Shown here: positions 1-7,385 of the stretch, piece by piece | How positions within the stretch are numbered: the first letter of the stretch is position 1 | Layout of the letters: the number at the start of each line of letters is the position of its first letter | Assembly (NCBI RefSeq): GCF_014646515.1 | Contig: NZ_BMNK01000018.1 | Coordinates: forward strand, 124,001 to 188,000 | From: Nonomuraea glycinis | Lineage (GTDB): Bacteria > Actinomycetota > Actinomycetes > Streptosporangiales > Streptosporangiaceae | DNA: 64,000 bases | Direction of reading: 5' to 3' | Made by a program: the position numbers and the translations under genes | The notes under the pieces: generated by a model | What the model saw: only the letters and a program-made list of their open reading frames with translations | The model's database searches: none | Told to the model about the DNA's origin: nothing

Positions 1-451
1 CTGCGAGGCGGCCCGCGGCCTGGGCCACTGGGACGGCTCGTTCGCCGCCCTGCGCGCCGCCGTACGGCCCTACGACACGGTCGCCGACACCTACCGCGAC
101 CAGGGGCTCGGCGCCCGCCGCCCGAGTCGTACGCACAGCATCGAGGAGCTGCCGCTGGCGCTGGGCTTCCTGGTGATCGCCAAGGGGGACTTCCGCGAGA
201 CGGTGCTGGGCGGCGTGAACTACGGCCGGGACGCCGATTCGATAGCCTCGATGGGTGGCGCCATCGCCGGCGCGCTCGGCGGCCTCGCCTCCGTGCCGGC
301 GGAGTGGGTCGAGCAGGTGGGCACGGCCAGCCGCACCGACCTGCTCACGCCGGGCCGGACGATCGCCGCGGTGGCGCGCCGGGTGCACGCCGACGACGTG
401 GCCCGGCGCCGGGCGCACGAAGCCGCGTTCACCGACCTTCTGGAGACCTGA
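1..451 (+). CDS. ADP-ribosylglycohydrolase family protein, C-terminal part (5' end outside window)
   Basis: The reading frame is open from base 2 and ends at the TGA at 449-451, so about 149 C-terminal codons are visible. They contain the family's second metal-site region: a GGVNYGRDADSIASMGGAIAGALGG segment, in which the two Asp of GRDADS are metal-ligand type residues of the ARH (DraG/ARH3-like) fold. The family removes ADP-ribose from proteins or cleaves ADP-ribosyl bonds; the substrate cannot be told here. The stop codon directly abuts the ATG of the next gene, a paralogue, so the two are co-translated. The downstream ribokinase supports a role in ADP-ribose or nucleoside salvage (inference). 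Confidence 0.88.
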   Translation, partial: CEAARGLGHWDGSFAALRAAVRPYDTVADTYRDQGLGARRPSRTHSIEELPLALGFLVIAKGDFRETVLGGVNYGRDADSIASMGGAIAGALGGLASVPAEWVEQVGTASRTDLLTPGRTIAAVARRVHADDVARRRAHEAAFTDLLET

Positions 452-1780
452 ATGATCCGGCTCACCTGGGTGCAGCCTGAAGACCTGGTGGGGCACGAGC
501 TCCGCCAGGCGGCCGAGGACGGCCGGGACGCCGGCCGGATCGCCGAGCGATGGCACGCCGAGGGCGGCCACGACGCCCCGCCCCGCGCCGGGGCCTCCGA
601 GCCCGGCGCGCAGAAGCTCCGGCCGCTGGCCGAGCGGCTTCTGGACGAGCTGGACGCGATGGACTCGCCGCTGGACGAGCCGACGGACCTGATCGCCATC
701 ATCGCCGCCTGCCCCGGCTGGCCGCAGCCGAGGCCCGGCCACGTCGCCTCCCGCGATCGCGTGCTCGGCGGCTGGCTGGGCCGCTCGGCCGGCTGCGTGC
801 TGGGCAAGCCCGTGGAGAAGCTGCCGCGCGAAGGCGTCAGGGAGCTCGCCGAGGCCACCGGCAACTGGCCGATCCGCGGCTGGTTCACCGCCGAGGGCCT
901 GCCGGACGAGGTCGCCGAGCGCTGGCCGTGGAACCGGCGCAGCGCCGTCAACTCCCTCGCCGAGAACATCGACGGCATCCCCGAGGACGACGACCTCAAC
1001 TACGCGCTGCTCGCCCTGTCCGTCCTGGAGCGGCACGGCCGCGGCTTCACCACCGACGACGTGGCCAAGCTCTGGCTGGACGAGCTGCCGGCCGGGCGCA
1101 CGTTCACCGCCGAGCGGGTCGCGTACCGCAACCTGCTGGCGGGCGTCGAGCCGCCGGAGACAGCCACCTACCGTAACCCGTTCAGGGAGTGGATCGGCGC
1201 GCTGATCAGGGCGGACGTGTACGGCTGGGTCAACCCCGGCGATCCGGGCACGGCCGCCGAGTACGCCTGGCGCGACGCCCGGCTCACCCACACCGCGAAC
1301 GGCGTCTACGGGGCGATGTTCGTCGCCGCCATGTGCGCCACCGCGCTGGTCGCCACCTCCGTGGAGGAGGTGGTGGCGGCCGGGCTGTCGGTGGTGCCGC
1401 CGCGCTCCCGCCTGCATCTCGCCGTACGGCAGGCGGCCGAGGACGCGGCCCGGGAGCCTGACTTCGAACGGGTCCTCGACCTGCTGCACGAACGCCACGG
1501 CGGCCTGCACTGGGTGCACACGATCAACAACGCCGCCCTGATCGCCGCCGCCCTCATCCACGGCGGCGGCGACTTCACCGCCTCCATCGCCGGCGCGGTC
1601 GCCGCGGGCTGGGACACCGACTCGGCCGGCGCGACGGTCGGCTCCGTCGTCGGGGCGCTGAACGGCGGCGTCCCCGGGCAGTGGACCATGCGCGACAGCC
1701 TCGCCAGCAGCCTGACCGGCTTCGACGGCATCGGGCTGGAGGAGCTGGCGCGCCGTACCCAGGAGATGATGCATCCATGA
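452..1780 (+). CDS. ADP-ribosylglycohydrolase family protein
   Basis: A protein of 442 aa. The N-terminal ~90 residues are an extension; the ARH domain begins near DRVLGGWLGRSAGCVLGKPVEK. Family signatures visible are IPEDDDLNYALLALSVLE (first metal-binding acidic cluster) and a late AGAVAAGWDTDSAGATVGSVVGALNG segment (second cluster, D-x-D). It is a distant paralogue of the partial gene immediately upstream (zero intergenic bases) and overlaps the ribokinase by ATGA, so the three form one operon. Expected activity is hydrolysis of an ADP-ribosyl or related glycosidic bond in the cytoplasm; the actual substrate is unknown. Such a pair next to a ribokinase fits release of ribose followed by phosphorylation (inference). 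Confidence 0.88.
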   Translation: MIRLTWVQPEDLVGHELRQAAEDGRDAGRIAERWHAEGGHDAPPRAGASEPGAQKLRPLAERLLDELDAMDSPLDEPTDLIAIIAACPGWPQPRPGHVASRDRVLGGWLGRSAGCVLGKPVEKLPREGVRELAEATGNWPIRGWFTAEGLPDEVAERWPWNRRSAVNSLAENIDGIPEDDDLNYALLALSVLERHGRGFTTDDVAKLWLDELPAGRTFTAERVAYRNLLAGVEPPETATYRNPFREWIGALIRADVYGWVNPGDPGTAAEYAWRDARLTHTANGVYGAMFVAAMCATALVATSVEEVVAAGLSVVPPRSRLHLAVRQAAEDAAREPDFERVLDLLHERHGGLHWVHTINNAALIAAALIHGGGDFTASIAGAVAAGWDTDSAGATVGSVVGALNGGVPGQWTMRDSLASSLTGFDGIGLEELARRTQEMMHP

Positions 1781-2661
1781 TCACGGTCTTCGGCAGCGCG
1801 AACATGGACCTGGTGGCCTACGTCTCCAAGGCCCCTCAGCGGGGTGAGACGGTCACCGGGCGCGAGTTCCGGACGATCCCCGGCGGCAAGGGGGCCAACC
1901 AGGCCATCGCCGCCGCCAGAGCGGGCGCGAAGGTGACGTTCCTGGGCGCGGTGGGCGAGGACGCCTTCGGCGCCGAGATGCGCGACGCCCTCGCCGCCGC
2001 CGGCGTGGACGTGAGCCTGCTGCGCCAGGTGCCCGGCGTGAGCGGCATCGCGCACATCGTGGTGGACGACGCCGGCGGCAACTCGATCATCGTGGTCCCC
2101 GGCGCGAACGGCACCATCAGCGCCCCCACCAGCGACGAGCGCGCCGTCATCGCCGCCTCCCAGGCGCTGCTGCTGCAGCTCGAACTCCCGATGGAGGCCG
2201 TCATCGCCGCCGCCAGGGCGGCGCGCGAGGCGGGCGTCCCCGTCATCCTCACCCCCGCCCCCGCGCAGCCGCTGCCGAACGGCCTGCTGGACGCGGTCAC
2301 CCTGCTGATCCCCAACGAGCACGAGGCCGCCGGCATCACCGGCACCGCCACCCCGGAGGCGGCCATGGACGCGCTGCTGCGGCGCGTCGACGAGGCCGTC
2401 ATCACGCTGGGGTCGGAAGGGGCGCTGTACGGCGCGAGCACGGGGGAGCGGATCTGGGTGCCGGCGGTCAAGGTCCAGGCGGTGGACACCACGGCGGCCG
2501 GGGACACCTTCGCCGGGGCGTTCGCGGTGGCCCGCGCCGAGGGCCGCGACGCCGAGCAGGCGCTGCGGTTCGCGTCCACGGCGGCGGCGCTGTCGGTGCA
2601 GCGGCCGGGGGCCAGCACGTCGATGCCCGCCCGCGCGGAGATCGACGCCGCGCACGCCTGA
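1777..2661 (+). CDS. rbsK: Ribokinase (PfkB family)
   Basis: A 294-aa PfkB-family sugar kinase. The start is the ATG overlapping the upstream stop (ATGA); a longer in-frame extension would run inside the previous gene. The N-terminal substrate motif is GSANMDLVAYV, followed by IPGGKGANQAIAAARAGA (the GGKGANQA signature of ribokinases). The C-terminal PfkB signature is DTTAAGDTFAGAFAVA, with the catalytic Asp in AAGD. Length matches ribokinases (about 300 aa). It phosphorylates ribose at C5 with ATP; other nucleoside-type substrates are possible for PfkB members. Operon position after two ADP-ribosylglycohydrolases suggests it handles the freed ribose. Confidence 0.9.
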   Translation: MITVFGSANMDLVAYVSKAPQRGETVTGREFRTIPGGKGANQAIAAARAGAKVTFLGAVGEDAFGAEMRDALAAAGVDVSLLRQVPGVSGIAHIVVDDAGGNSIIVVPGANGTISAPTSDERAVIAASQALLLQLELPMEAVIAAARAAREAGVPVILTPAPAQPLPNGLLDAVTLLIPNEHEAAGITGTATPEAAMDALLRRVDEAVITLGSEGALYGASTGERIWVPAVKVQAVDTTAAGDTFAGAFAVARAEGRDAEQALRFASTAAALSVQRPGASTSMPARAEIDAAHA

Positions 2662-2761
2662 CCGGACGAACCTGGTCGGCGCCCAGAAGGCTGGCATCGT
2701 GGCGCGCGGCCTGGTTCACAAGCCGCCTGCCCTGGGGACCCAAGGCCGCGTTCGCCGGGGA

Positions 2762-2795
2762 GCTCCCGCCCGCGCGGCGCGGCGCGGACGGGAGC
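2762..2795. terminator. Hairpin terminator between convergent genes
   Basis: Two 14-nt arms (2762-2775 and 2782-2795) pair at 13 of 14 positions around a 6-nt loop; the outer stem is GCTCCCG/CGGGAGC. It lies between the ribokinase stop and the stop of the opposite-strand small gene at 2809, so it can serve both strands. There is no clear U-tract, as is common in high-GC actinomycetes. Confidence 0.6.
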
Positions 2796-2808
2796 CAGGC
2801 GTCATCGG

Positions 2809-3162
2809 CTAGCAGAGGGAGTTCCAGTTGATCGCCTTGCCGGCGGCGGCCTTGATCAGCCGGCACGCGAGGGCGGCCAACCCGCCGGTGTAGCCCCCCA
2901 CGATGGTGCACACCGCCATGCCGAACAGCTGGTAGACCGCGTAGACCGCGCGGGCCTGCCAGCAGTTGAGGGCGGCCAGGGCCGTGGCGTCCGACGGCAT
3001 GGCGGGCGCCTGGGGGATCGCCTGGATCTGCTCGGCGCTCAGTCCCGCCGCCAGCTCGTCCAGCACCGCCTCGGCGCCGTCCCCGAACTGCGCCAGAACC
3101 TCGGCCACGGCCGGGTTCTCCCGCAGTGCCGCCTTCTTGTCGTCTTCAGTGGCGAGGGTCAT
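2809..3162 (-). CDS. Small two-part protein with a four-Cys hydrophobic C-terminus; possible peptide (bacteriocin/RiPP-like) precursor
   Basis: The ATG at 3162 is preceded by AAGGAG at ideal spacing, giving 117 aa; the upstream in-frame extension lacks support. Residues 1-60 are acidic, soluble and helical-looking (a leader-like half with NPAVAEVLAQFGDGAEAVLDE). Residues 66-117 are hydrophobic, rich in Gly/Ala and carry four Cys at 67, 85, 100 and 117, the last being the C-terminal residue. This leader-plus-hydrophobic-Cys layout recalls halocin C8-like or other disulfide-stabilised bacteriocin precursors, but no motif proves it. No modifying enzyme or dedicated exporter lies beside it. It is divergent from the HTH/membrane protein at 3413 with about 250 bp between. 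Function unproven. Confidence 0.6.
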   Translation of the reverse strand: MTLATEDDKKAALRENPAVAEVLAQFGDGAEAVLDELAAGLSAEQIQAIPQAPAMPSDATALAALNCWQARAVYAVYQLFGMAVCTIVGGYTGGLAALACRLIKAAAGKAINWNSLC

Positions 3163-3412
3163 CCGCTTCTCCTTGTCTCGTCGTACCGGCCGACAGGTGA
3201 TCGACCGGCGTCCTGACACCCAGGAAAACCAGCCGGCCTGGATGTCCAACAGCTCCTCGGACGGACCCGTCCGCAGTCGAGCCACTCCCGGCCGAACCGA
3301 GACGACCGCACGCCAACCACCGACAACTCTCGGTCATTGTTTGTACGCTGTGCGTAGCGGAACGGTGCTGCCGGAGCGGTCCGGGTCAAGAGAGGGCAAG
3401 GTCCGGGAAGTG

Positions 3413-4516
3413 ATGCGTAAGGCTCCTGAAGGCAGTCAAGATCCTGGGCCTGACGAGCAGGCGCCCTCCGGGTCCGGCTTGGCACGGGTGAGCTGCCACG
3501 AGGACCTGGTCAAGGCACTGGCCGAGCAGTTCGCCCGAGCCGATGTGTCCCTGCGGGAGTTGCAGGCGCGGGCGGACCGGGCGGGCGGCGTCCGGCTGCC
3601 ACGGGCGACCTGCGCGGACATGCTGGCCGGGCGGCGTTTCCCCAAGAAGGCGCTGATGGTGGCGTTCCTGCGGGCCTGCCGGGTGCCCGAGCCGCAAATC
3701 CCGGCGTGGGAACGGACCTGGGAACGGGTACGCCTCACCCGGATGCCCCTTGGGCAGGACCCTACGACCGACTCCTCCACCGGCGCGCCCCCCGAGGACC
3801 AGCGCCGGACCGCCGGCGGCACGCCACCTGAGGGCCGCGGCCGTCGCTGGACCGTCGGCGGCGCGCCGGCCGAGGATCGCCGGACCGTCGGTGGCGCGCG
3901 GCCCGCAGGTCGCGGCCGGCGCAGAGCCATCGTGCTGGCAGGGGCGATCACGGTGGTCGTGGGCGTCGGTCTCGTGCTGACCGCGGCGCTGCGGGGCGGC
4001 ATGTCCGAGGGGCTGCCCGGCGACATCGTCGACGTCGGGCACATCGTCAGCGACGACGGCCGCGCGTTCGGCGGCGGCGGCTCCAGCCGGTTCACCGTGA
4101 CCGTCAGTCCGGCCAACACCGGCGTACGCCTGATCCGCCGCCTGGACGTGGGCGTCCCCCTGCAGCACGCCACCATCACCGTGAACGGCGCGCCCGCCGG
4201 GGCCTGGCGGCCGCTGCTCGGCGACGACCTCTACAAGTGGCGGAACCAGATCGTCGAGCTCCCCCCGCACCTGACCGCCGGGCGACGCTCGCTCACCATC
4301 GTCAACGCCTCGGTGGGCTCCTCCGACTTCAACGAGTTCCGCTACATCGTCAAGCACAAGGTCGACGATGTCTGGTCGATCATCGACACCATCGACATCG
4401 GCCCCGACCACACCGCCGACGAAGCCATGCACGGCTACCGCATCGTCGGGCAGGGCTGGCTCGGCACCCAGACGTTCGCCTACCCGCCCCGCACCGAGGA
4501 CTGGAACATCGAGTGA
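3413..4516 (+). CDS. Membrane-anchored HTH protein with extracellular beta-rich domain
   Basis: Start chosen at ATG 3413 (a GTG is directly before it), giving 367 aa. Residues ~20-100 form an XRE/plasmid-type HTH region of the kind common in actinomycetes (LVKALAEQFARADVSLRELQARA... LAGRRFPKKALMVAFLRACRV). A Pro/Gly/Arg-rich repetitive linker follows (GGxPPEGRGRR-type blocks), then one transmembrane helix at ~171-192 (IVLAGAITVVVGVGLVLTA). The remaining ~170 residues are a predicted extracellular beta-sandwich, with a GGSSRFTVTV...NTGVRLIRRLD stretch resembling the domain that accompanies DUF2961 glycoside-related proteins. It overlaps or nearly abuts the secreted GH43-like gene, so a carbohydrate-sensing or binding role is inferred. 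Confidence 0.75.
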   Translation: MRKAPEGSQDPGPDEQAPSGSGLARVSCHEDLVKALAEQFARADVSLRELQARADRAGGVRLPRATCADMLAGRRFPKKALMVAFLRACRVPEPQIPAWERTWERVRLTRMPLGQDPTTDSSTGAPPEDQRRTAGGTPPEGRGRRWTVGGAPAEDRRTVGGARPAGRGRRRAIVLAGAITVVVGVGLVLTAALRGGMSEGLPGDIVDVGHIVSDDGRAFGGGGSSRFTVTVSPANTGVRLIRRLDVGVPLQHATITVNGAPAGAWRPLLGDDLYKWRNQIVELPPHLTAGRRSLTIVNASVGSSDFNEFRYIVKHKVDDVWSIIDTIDIGPDHTADEAMHGYRIVGQGWLGTQTFAYPPRTEDWNIE

Positions 4517-4539
4517 GCACGCGACGATCGGAGATCCCC

Positions 4540-5625
4540 ATGCGCCGGCTCTTCCTGGTGTTGGCCCTGCCGGCGACGATCGCCGTACCTGCCGGCGATG
4601 TTCAGGCGACGATCGCCGTACCTGCCGGCGATGTTCAGGCGACGATCGCCGTACCTGCCGGCGATGTTCAGGCGACGGCCGCCGTACCTGCCGGCGACGT
4701 CGGCGCGACGGCCGTCGCGCCTGCCGGCGACGTCCAGGCAGCGACCGCCGCGCCGCCTGCGGCCGTCCTCCCCGCCGACTTCCCCGACCCGGACGTGATC
4801 CGGGCCGGGTCCACGTTCTACGCCTACTCCACCAGCAGCGGAACCCGGCACGTTCCCGTCGCCGCGGCGCCGTCCGCCACCGGCCCCTGGACCGTGCGCG
4901 GGGACGCCCTGCCCGCCAAGCCGTCCTGGGCGGTGAGCTGCGAGGCCGACCCCGACTGCGGCTTGTGGGCGCCCGATGTCTCCCGCCGTGCGGACGGCAA
5001 GTACCTCATGTACTTCACCGCCCCGAGCGCGACGGCCAAGCGCAGGTGTGTCGGCGCCGCCCTCTCCTCCGGACCACTCGGCCCCTTCCGTCCCCTGGGC
5101 GACGGCCCCATCGTCTGCGACCCCGGCGAAGGCGGCGCCATCGACCCGGCGAGCTTCGTGGACACTGGCGGACAGCGATACCTGCTGTACAAGAACGACG
5201 GCAACGCCGTCCGCAGACCGGCGATCGTCTGGCTCCAGCGGGTGCTCCCCGACGGGGTGACCTTCGTCGGCCCCCGCAAGGAGCTCATCCGCAACGACGA
5301 CCCCAGGGAAGACGGCATCGTCGAAGCGCCTGTCCTGGTCAAACGCTCCACCCGGTACGTCCTCTTCTATTCCGGCGGCCCCTACACGGGCGACCGCTAC
5401 TTCACCGGCTACGCCGTGTCCCCCTCGCTCACCGGCCCCTACACCAAGTCCGCCTCGCCCCTGATGACGACCGCCACCCTGCACGGCGCGGTCCAGGGGC
5501 CGGGCGGCGCCGACGTGCTCGGCGACCGCGTCTTCTTCCACGGCTGGGTGAACGGAGCACGCTGGATGTACACAGCGCCCCTGAACTGGACCGACGACGT
5601 CCCCGCCGTACGCCAGGCCGGGTAG
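4540..5625 (+). CDS. Secreted glycoside hydrolase family 43-like enzyme
   Basis: ATG 4540 has a GGAG six bases upstream; an in-frame GTG at 4513 overlaps the previous stop and is an alternative. The product is 361 aa. It begins with an export signal (MRRLFLVLALPATIAV...), runs through five 11-residue repeats (ATIAVPAGDVQ type) and then a five-bladed propeller GH43 domain. Catalytic-type residues visible: base Asp in DFPDPDVIRAGSTFYAYST, a central Asp in GAIDPASF, and the acid Glu in EAPVLVK. LWAPDVS is also typical. Family members cleave arabinan, xylan side chains or related glycans outside the cell; specificity is not readable. It is probably translationally linked to the HTH/membrane gene upstream. 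Confidence 0.85.
   Translation: MRRLFLVLALPATIAVPAGDVQATIAVPAGDVQATIAVPAGDVQATAAVPAGDVGATAVAPAGDVQAATAAPPAAVLPADFPDPDVIRAGSTFYAYSTSSGTRHVPVAAAPSATGPWTVRGDALPAKPSWAVSCEADPDCGLWAPDVSRRADGKYLMYFTAPSATAKRRCVGAALSSGPLGPFRPLGDGPIVCDPGEGGAIDPASFVDTGGQRYLLYKNDGNAVRRPAIVWLQRVLPDGVTFVGPRKELIRNDDPREDGIVEAPVLVKRSTRYVLFYSGGPYTGDRYFTGYAVSPSLTGPYTKSASPLMTTATLHGAVQGPGGADVLGDRVFFHGWVNGARWMYTAPLNWTDDVPAVRQAG
4573..4737 (+). repeat. 33-bp in-frame tandem repeat, five copies
   Basis: Five 33-bp units encode ATIAVPAGDVQ-like 11-mers. The first three copies are identical at the DNA level; the last two carry substitutions (AAVPAGDVG, AVAPAGDVQ). The repeat lies at the signal peptide/mature-domain junction of the GH43-like protein. 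Three identical neighbours suggest recent slippage expansion; copy number may vary between strains. Confidence 0.95.
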
Positions 5626-5709
5626 GTGAGCTGGAAAGCTCGATCGCCTGTCATGCGCCGTACACCGCCGAAGGGCCTGTGATAGTAGTGGCGAGTGAGG
5701 CGGTGAGCT

Positions 5710-6618
5710 GTGGTGATTGATGTGGCGGCGCTCAAGCGGCGTATGGGACGGGTCGGGGTCTGGAGCAGCGCGCTGGGCGGGGAGTCCGCGGCATTCGAGC
5801 GCGAGGCGGCCGCCGAGGTGGAGCGACTGGGCTTCGGAACGCTGTGGGTGGGGGAGACCCCGACCGGCAAGGAGGCGCTGGTCCATTCGGCGCTCCTGCT
5901 GGGCGCGACGCAGCACCTGATGGTCGCCACCGGGATCGCCAACATCTGGGTGCGCGACGCGACCGCCGCCGCCAACGGCGCGAACGCGCTGGCGGAAGCG
6001 TTCGACGGCAGGTTCGTGCTCGGCCTGGGCGTGAGCCACGCCCCCGTCGTGTCGGCGCGTGGCCATGACTACCGCAGGCCGGTCTCGGCCATGCGGACCT
6101 ACCTGGACGCGATGGACGCGACGAAGTACGGTGGCCCGCTGCCGGAGCCGGCGCCACTCCTGCTCGCCGCCCTCCGCCCCAAGATGCTGGACCTCGCCGC
6201 GCAACGCACGCAGGGGGCGCACCCGTACTTCGTGCCCGTCGAGCACACCGTGCGCGCTCGTGCGATCCTCGGCCCCGATCCAATCCTGGCGCCGGAGCAG
6301 ATGGTGGTGCTCGACACCGATCCGGCGCGGGCACGGCGGACCGCCCGCCGTTTCATGTCCCTCTACCTGAGGCTGCCGAACTACGTGAACAACCTGCTTG
6401 ACCTGGGCTGGAGCGACAAGGACTGCGCTGATGGCGGCAGCGACGCGCTGGTGGACGCCATCGTGGCCTGGGGCGAGCCAGAGAAAATCATCGATCGAGT
6501 ACGGGCGCACCTGGACGCCGGCGCGGACCACGTCTGCATCCAGCCGCTCACCGACACACCCCGCGAGGCCCTGGAGCACCTGCGCGTCCTGGCCGCCGCC
6601 GACCTGGTCTCGACCTGA
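5710..6618 (+). CDS. LLM-class F420-dependent oxidoreductase
   Basis: 302 aa from a GTG GTG pair at 5710. The sequence has the luciferase-like TIM-barrel pattern: GRVGVWSSAL at the N-terminus, GFGTLWVGE, the LMVATGIANIWVRDA strand, and FDGRFVLGLGVSHAP, which is the conserved (E/D)GRFxLGLGxSHxP signature of the F420 LLM families in actinomycetes. C-terminal G-EPEKIIDRVRAHLDAGADHVCIQPL is the usual closing strand-helix. It should bind deazaflavin F420 (or FMN) and oxidise or reduce an unknown small molecule. It stands alone, with about 84 bp after the GH43-like gene. Confidence 0.88.
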   Translation: MVIDVAALKRRMGRVGVWSSALGGESAAFEREAAAEVERLGFGTLWVGETPTGKEALVHSALLLGATQHLMVATGIANIWVRDATAAANGANALAEAFDGRFVLGLGVSHAPVVSARGHDYRRPVSAMRTYLDAMDATKYGGPLPEPAPLLLAALRPKMLDLAAQRTQGAHPYFVPVEHTVRARAILGPDPILAPEQMVVLDTDPARARRTARRFMSLYLRLPNYVNNLLDLGWSDKDCADGGSDALVDAIVAWGEPEKIIDRVRAHLDAGADHVCIQPLTDTPREALEHLRVLAAADLVST

Positions 6619-6654
6619 CGCAGCCGTGTGCCGGCCGGAACAGCCGTAGTGGGC

Positions 6655-6745
6655 TCACACTGAGGAGCCGACGATCACCTTGCCCACCGCACCGTTCCGC
6701 GAGGCGAGCTGCTCCACGGCGGTAACCGACTTACTCAGCGTAAGC
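6655..6745 (-). pseudogene. C-terminal remnant of a zinc-type quinone oxidoreductase/alcohol dehydrogenase
   Basis: Read on the minus strand, this stretch encodes SVTAVEQLASRNGAVGKVIVGS and then stops (TGA at 6655-6657). That is the conserved last helix and strand of MDR-superfamily NADPH:quinone reductases (A-x-LE...GKVVL). No upstream coding part remains, because the HxlR regulator begins at 6782. It is read as the leftover 3' end of a divergent target gene lost by internal deletion. Confidence 0.55.
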
Positions 6746-6782
6746 CTGTCCAAAGCTGGGGGACCGGCTTACGCTAAGTAAG
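6730..6782. promoter_or_regulatory. Inverted-repeat operator overlapping the HxlR start codon
   Basis: Arms of 16 nt at 6730-6745 and 6767-6782 are complementary at 15 of 16 positions (CTTACTCAGCGTAAGC versus GCTTACGCTAAGTAAG), with 21 nt between. The right arm ends on the first base of the GTG start of the HxlR gene, and each arm is itself near-palindromic (CTTAC..GTAAG). This is what an autoregulatory HxlR operator would look like. Confidence 0.7.
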
Positions 6783-7153
6783 TGACTTCCCCGAGAACGA
6801 CCCCGCCGCGCACCCGGTGGGACCACAGCAACGAGGCCGAATGCCGCAGCGCCAGCCGTGCCCTGGAGGTCGTCGGCCAGCGCTGGGCGCCCGGCGTCCT
6901 GCTCGCACTGGCTCGCGGCGCCGAGCGGTTCACCGAGATCGCCGCGTCGGTGACCGGCATCTCCGCGCGCATGCTCACCGTCCGCCTGAAGCAACTCCAG
7001 GACGCGGGACTGGTCGAGCGTACGGTCGTCCCCACGACCCCCGTCTCGGTGCGCTACGGCCTCTCGCCGCGGGGGGCCGATCTCGTCGTCGCGCTGCAAC
7101 CCATCGCCGACTACGTCCAGCGGTGGGACGACGACGCGGCCGCGCCGGACTGA
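6782..7153 (+). CDS. HxlR-family transcriptional regulator
   Basis: 123 aa from GTG 6782. The winged-helix signature is clear: CRSASRALEVVGQRWAPGVLLALARGAERFTEIAASVTGISARMLTVRLKQLQDAGLVERTV, followed by the wing V-RYGLSPRGADL. Members usually control a divergent oxidoreductase and sense reactive electrophiles or quinones. Here the operator survives but the divergent oxidoreductase is reduced to its last codons. No leader lies between the operator arm and the start, so the transcript may be leaderless. Confidence 0.9.
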   Translation: MTSPRTTPPRTRWDHSNEAECRSASRALEVVGQRWAPGVLLALARGAERFTEIAASVTGISARMLTVRLKQLQDAGLVERTVVPTTPVSVRYGLSPRGADLVVALQPIADYVQRWDDDAAAPD

Positions 7154-7196
7154 CCTCCGGCGCGTCAGACCCGGCGGTGGCACCACGGCTGCGGGC

Positions 7197-7385
7197 GGCA
7201 GGGGAGTCGTCCATGTGGGCCGCTCCCCATCCGCCTTTTCTGGGGTGCTTGCAAGAGTCTTCCGGAGGAAGACGCCGAGGATCAGCGTTTCCGGTGAATC
7301 AGCTCTGAGTTGACCTGGTGTGATTCAGGCAGGTGAAGAGACCGTTCGGTATCAGACGGTGTTGAGCGGGCAGTGCCAGGGGATG
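7197..7385 (+). repeat. Left copy of a ~190-bp diverged repeat (two hairpins plus acidic-peptide leader)
   Basis: This segment matches 11765-11947 along its length with scattered substitutions. Shared landmarks are a 28-nt hairpin with GGGGAG/CTCCCC arms (7201-7228), a second hairpin GTCTTCC/GAAGAC near 7257-7273, the words GAATCAGCTCTG, TTCGGTATCAGA and GAGCGGGCAG, and the start region of the acidic peptide. It follows the HxlR gene and leads into the peptide at 7383. Confidence 0.8.

Noticed and set aside
2809..3162. Firm annotation as halocin C8
   Set aside because: Only general features (C-terminal Cys, hydrophobic Gly/Ala half) agree; Cys number and spacing differ from the archaeal peptide.
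4573..4737. CRISPR array
   Set aside because: Units are contiguous 33-bp coding repeats without spacers, and no cas genes are present.
4480..6579. 699-aa minus-strand open frame opposite the GH43-like and LLM genes
   Set aside because: It is antisense to two well-supported genes, has the Arg/Gly/His-rich composition of GC shadow frames and no RBS.
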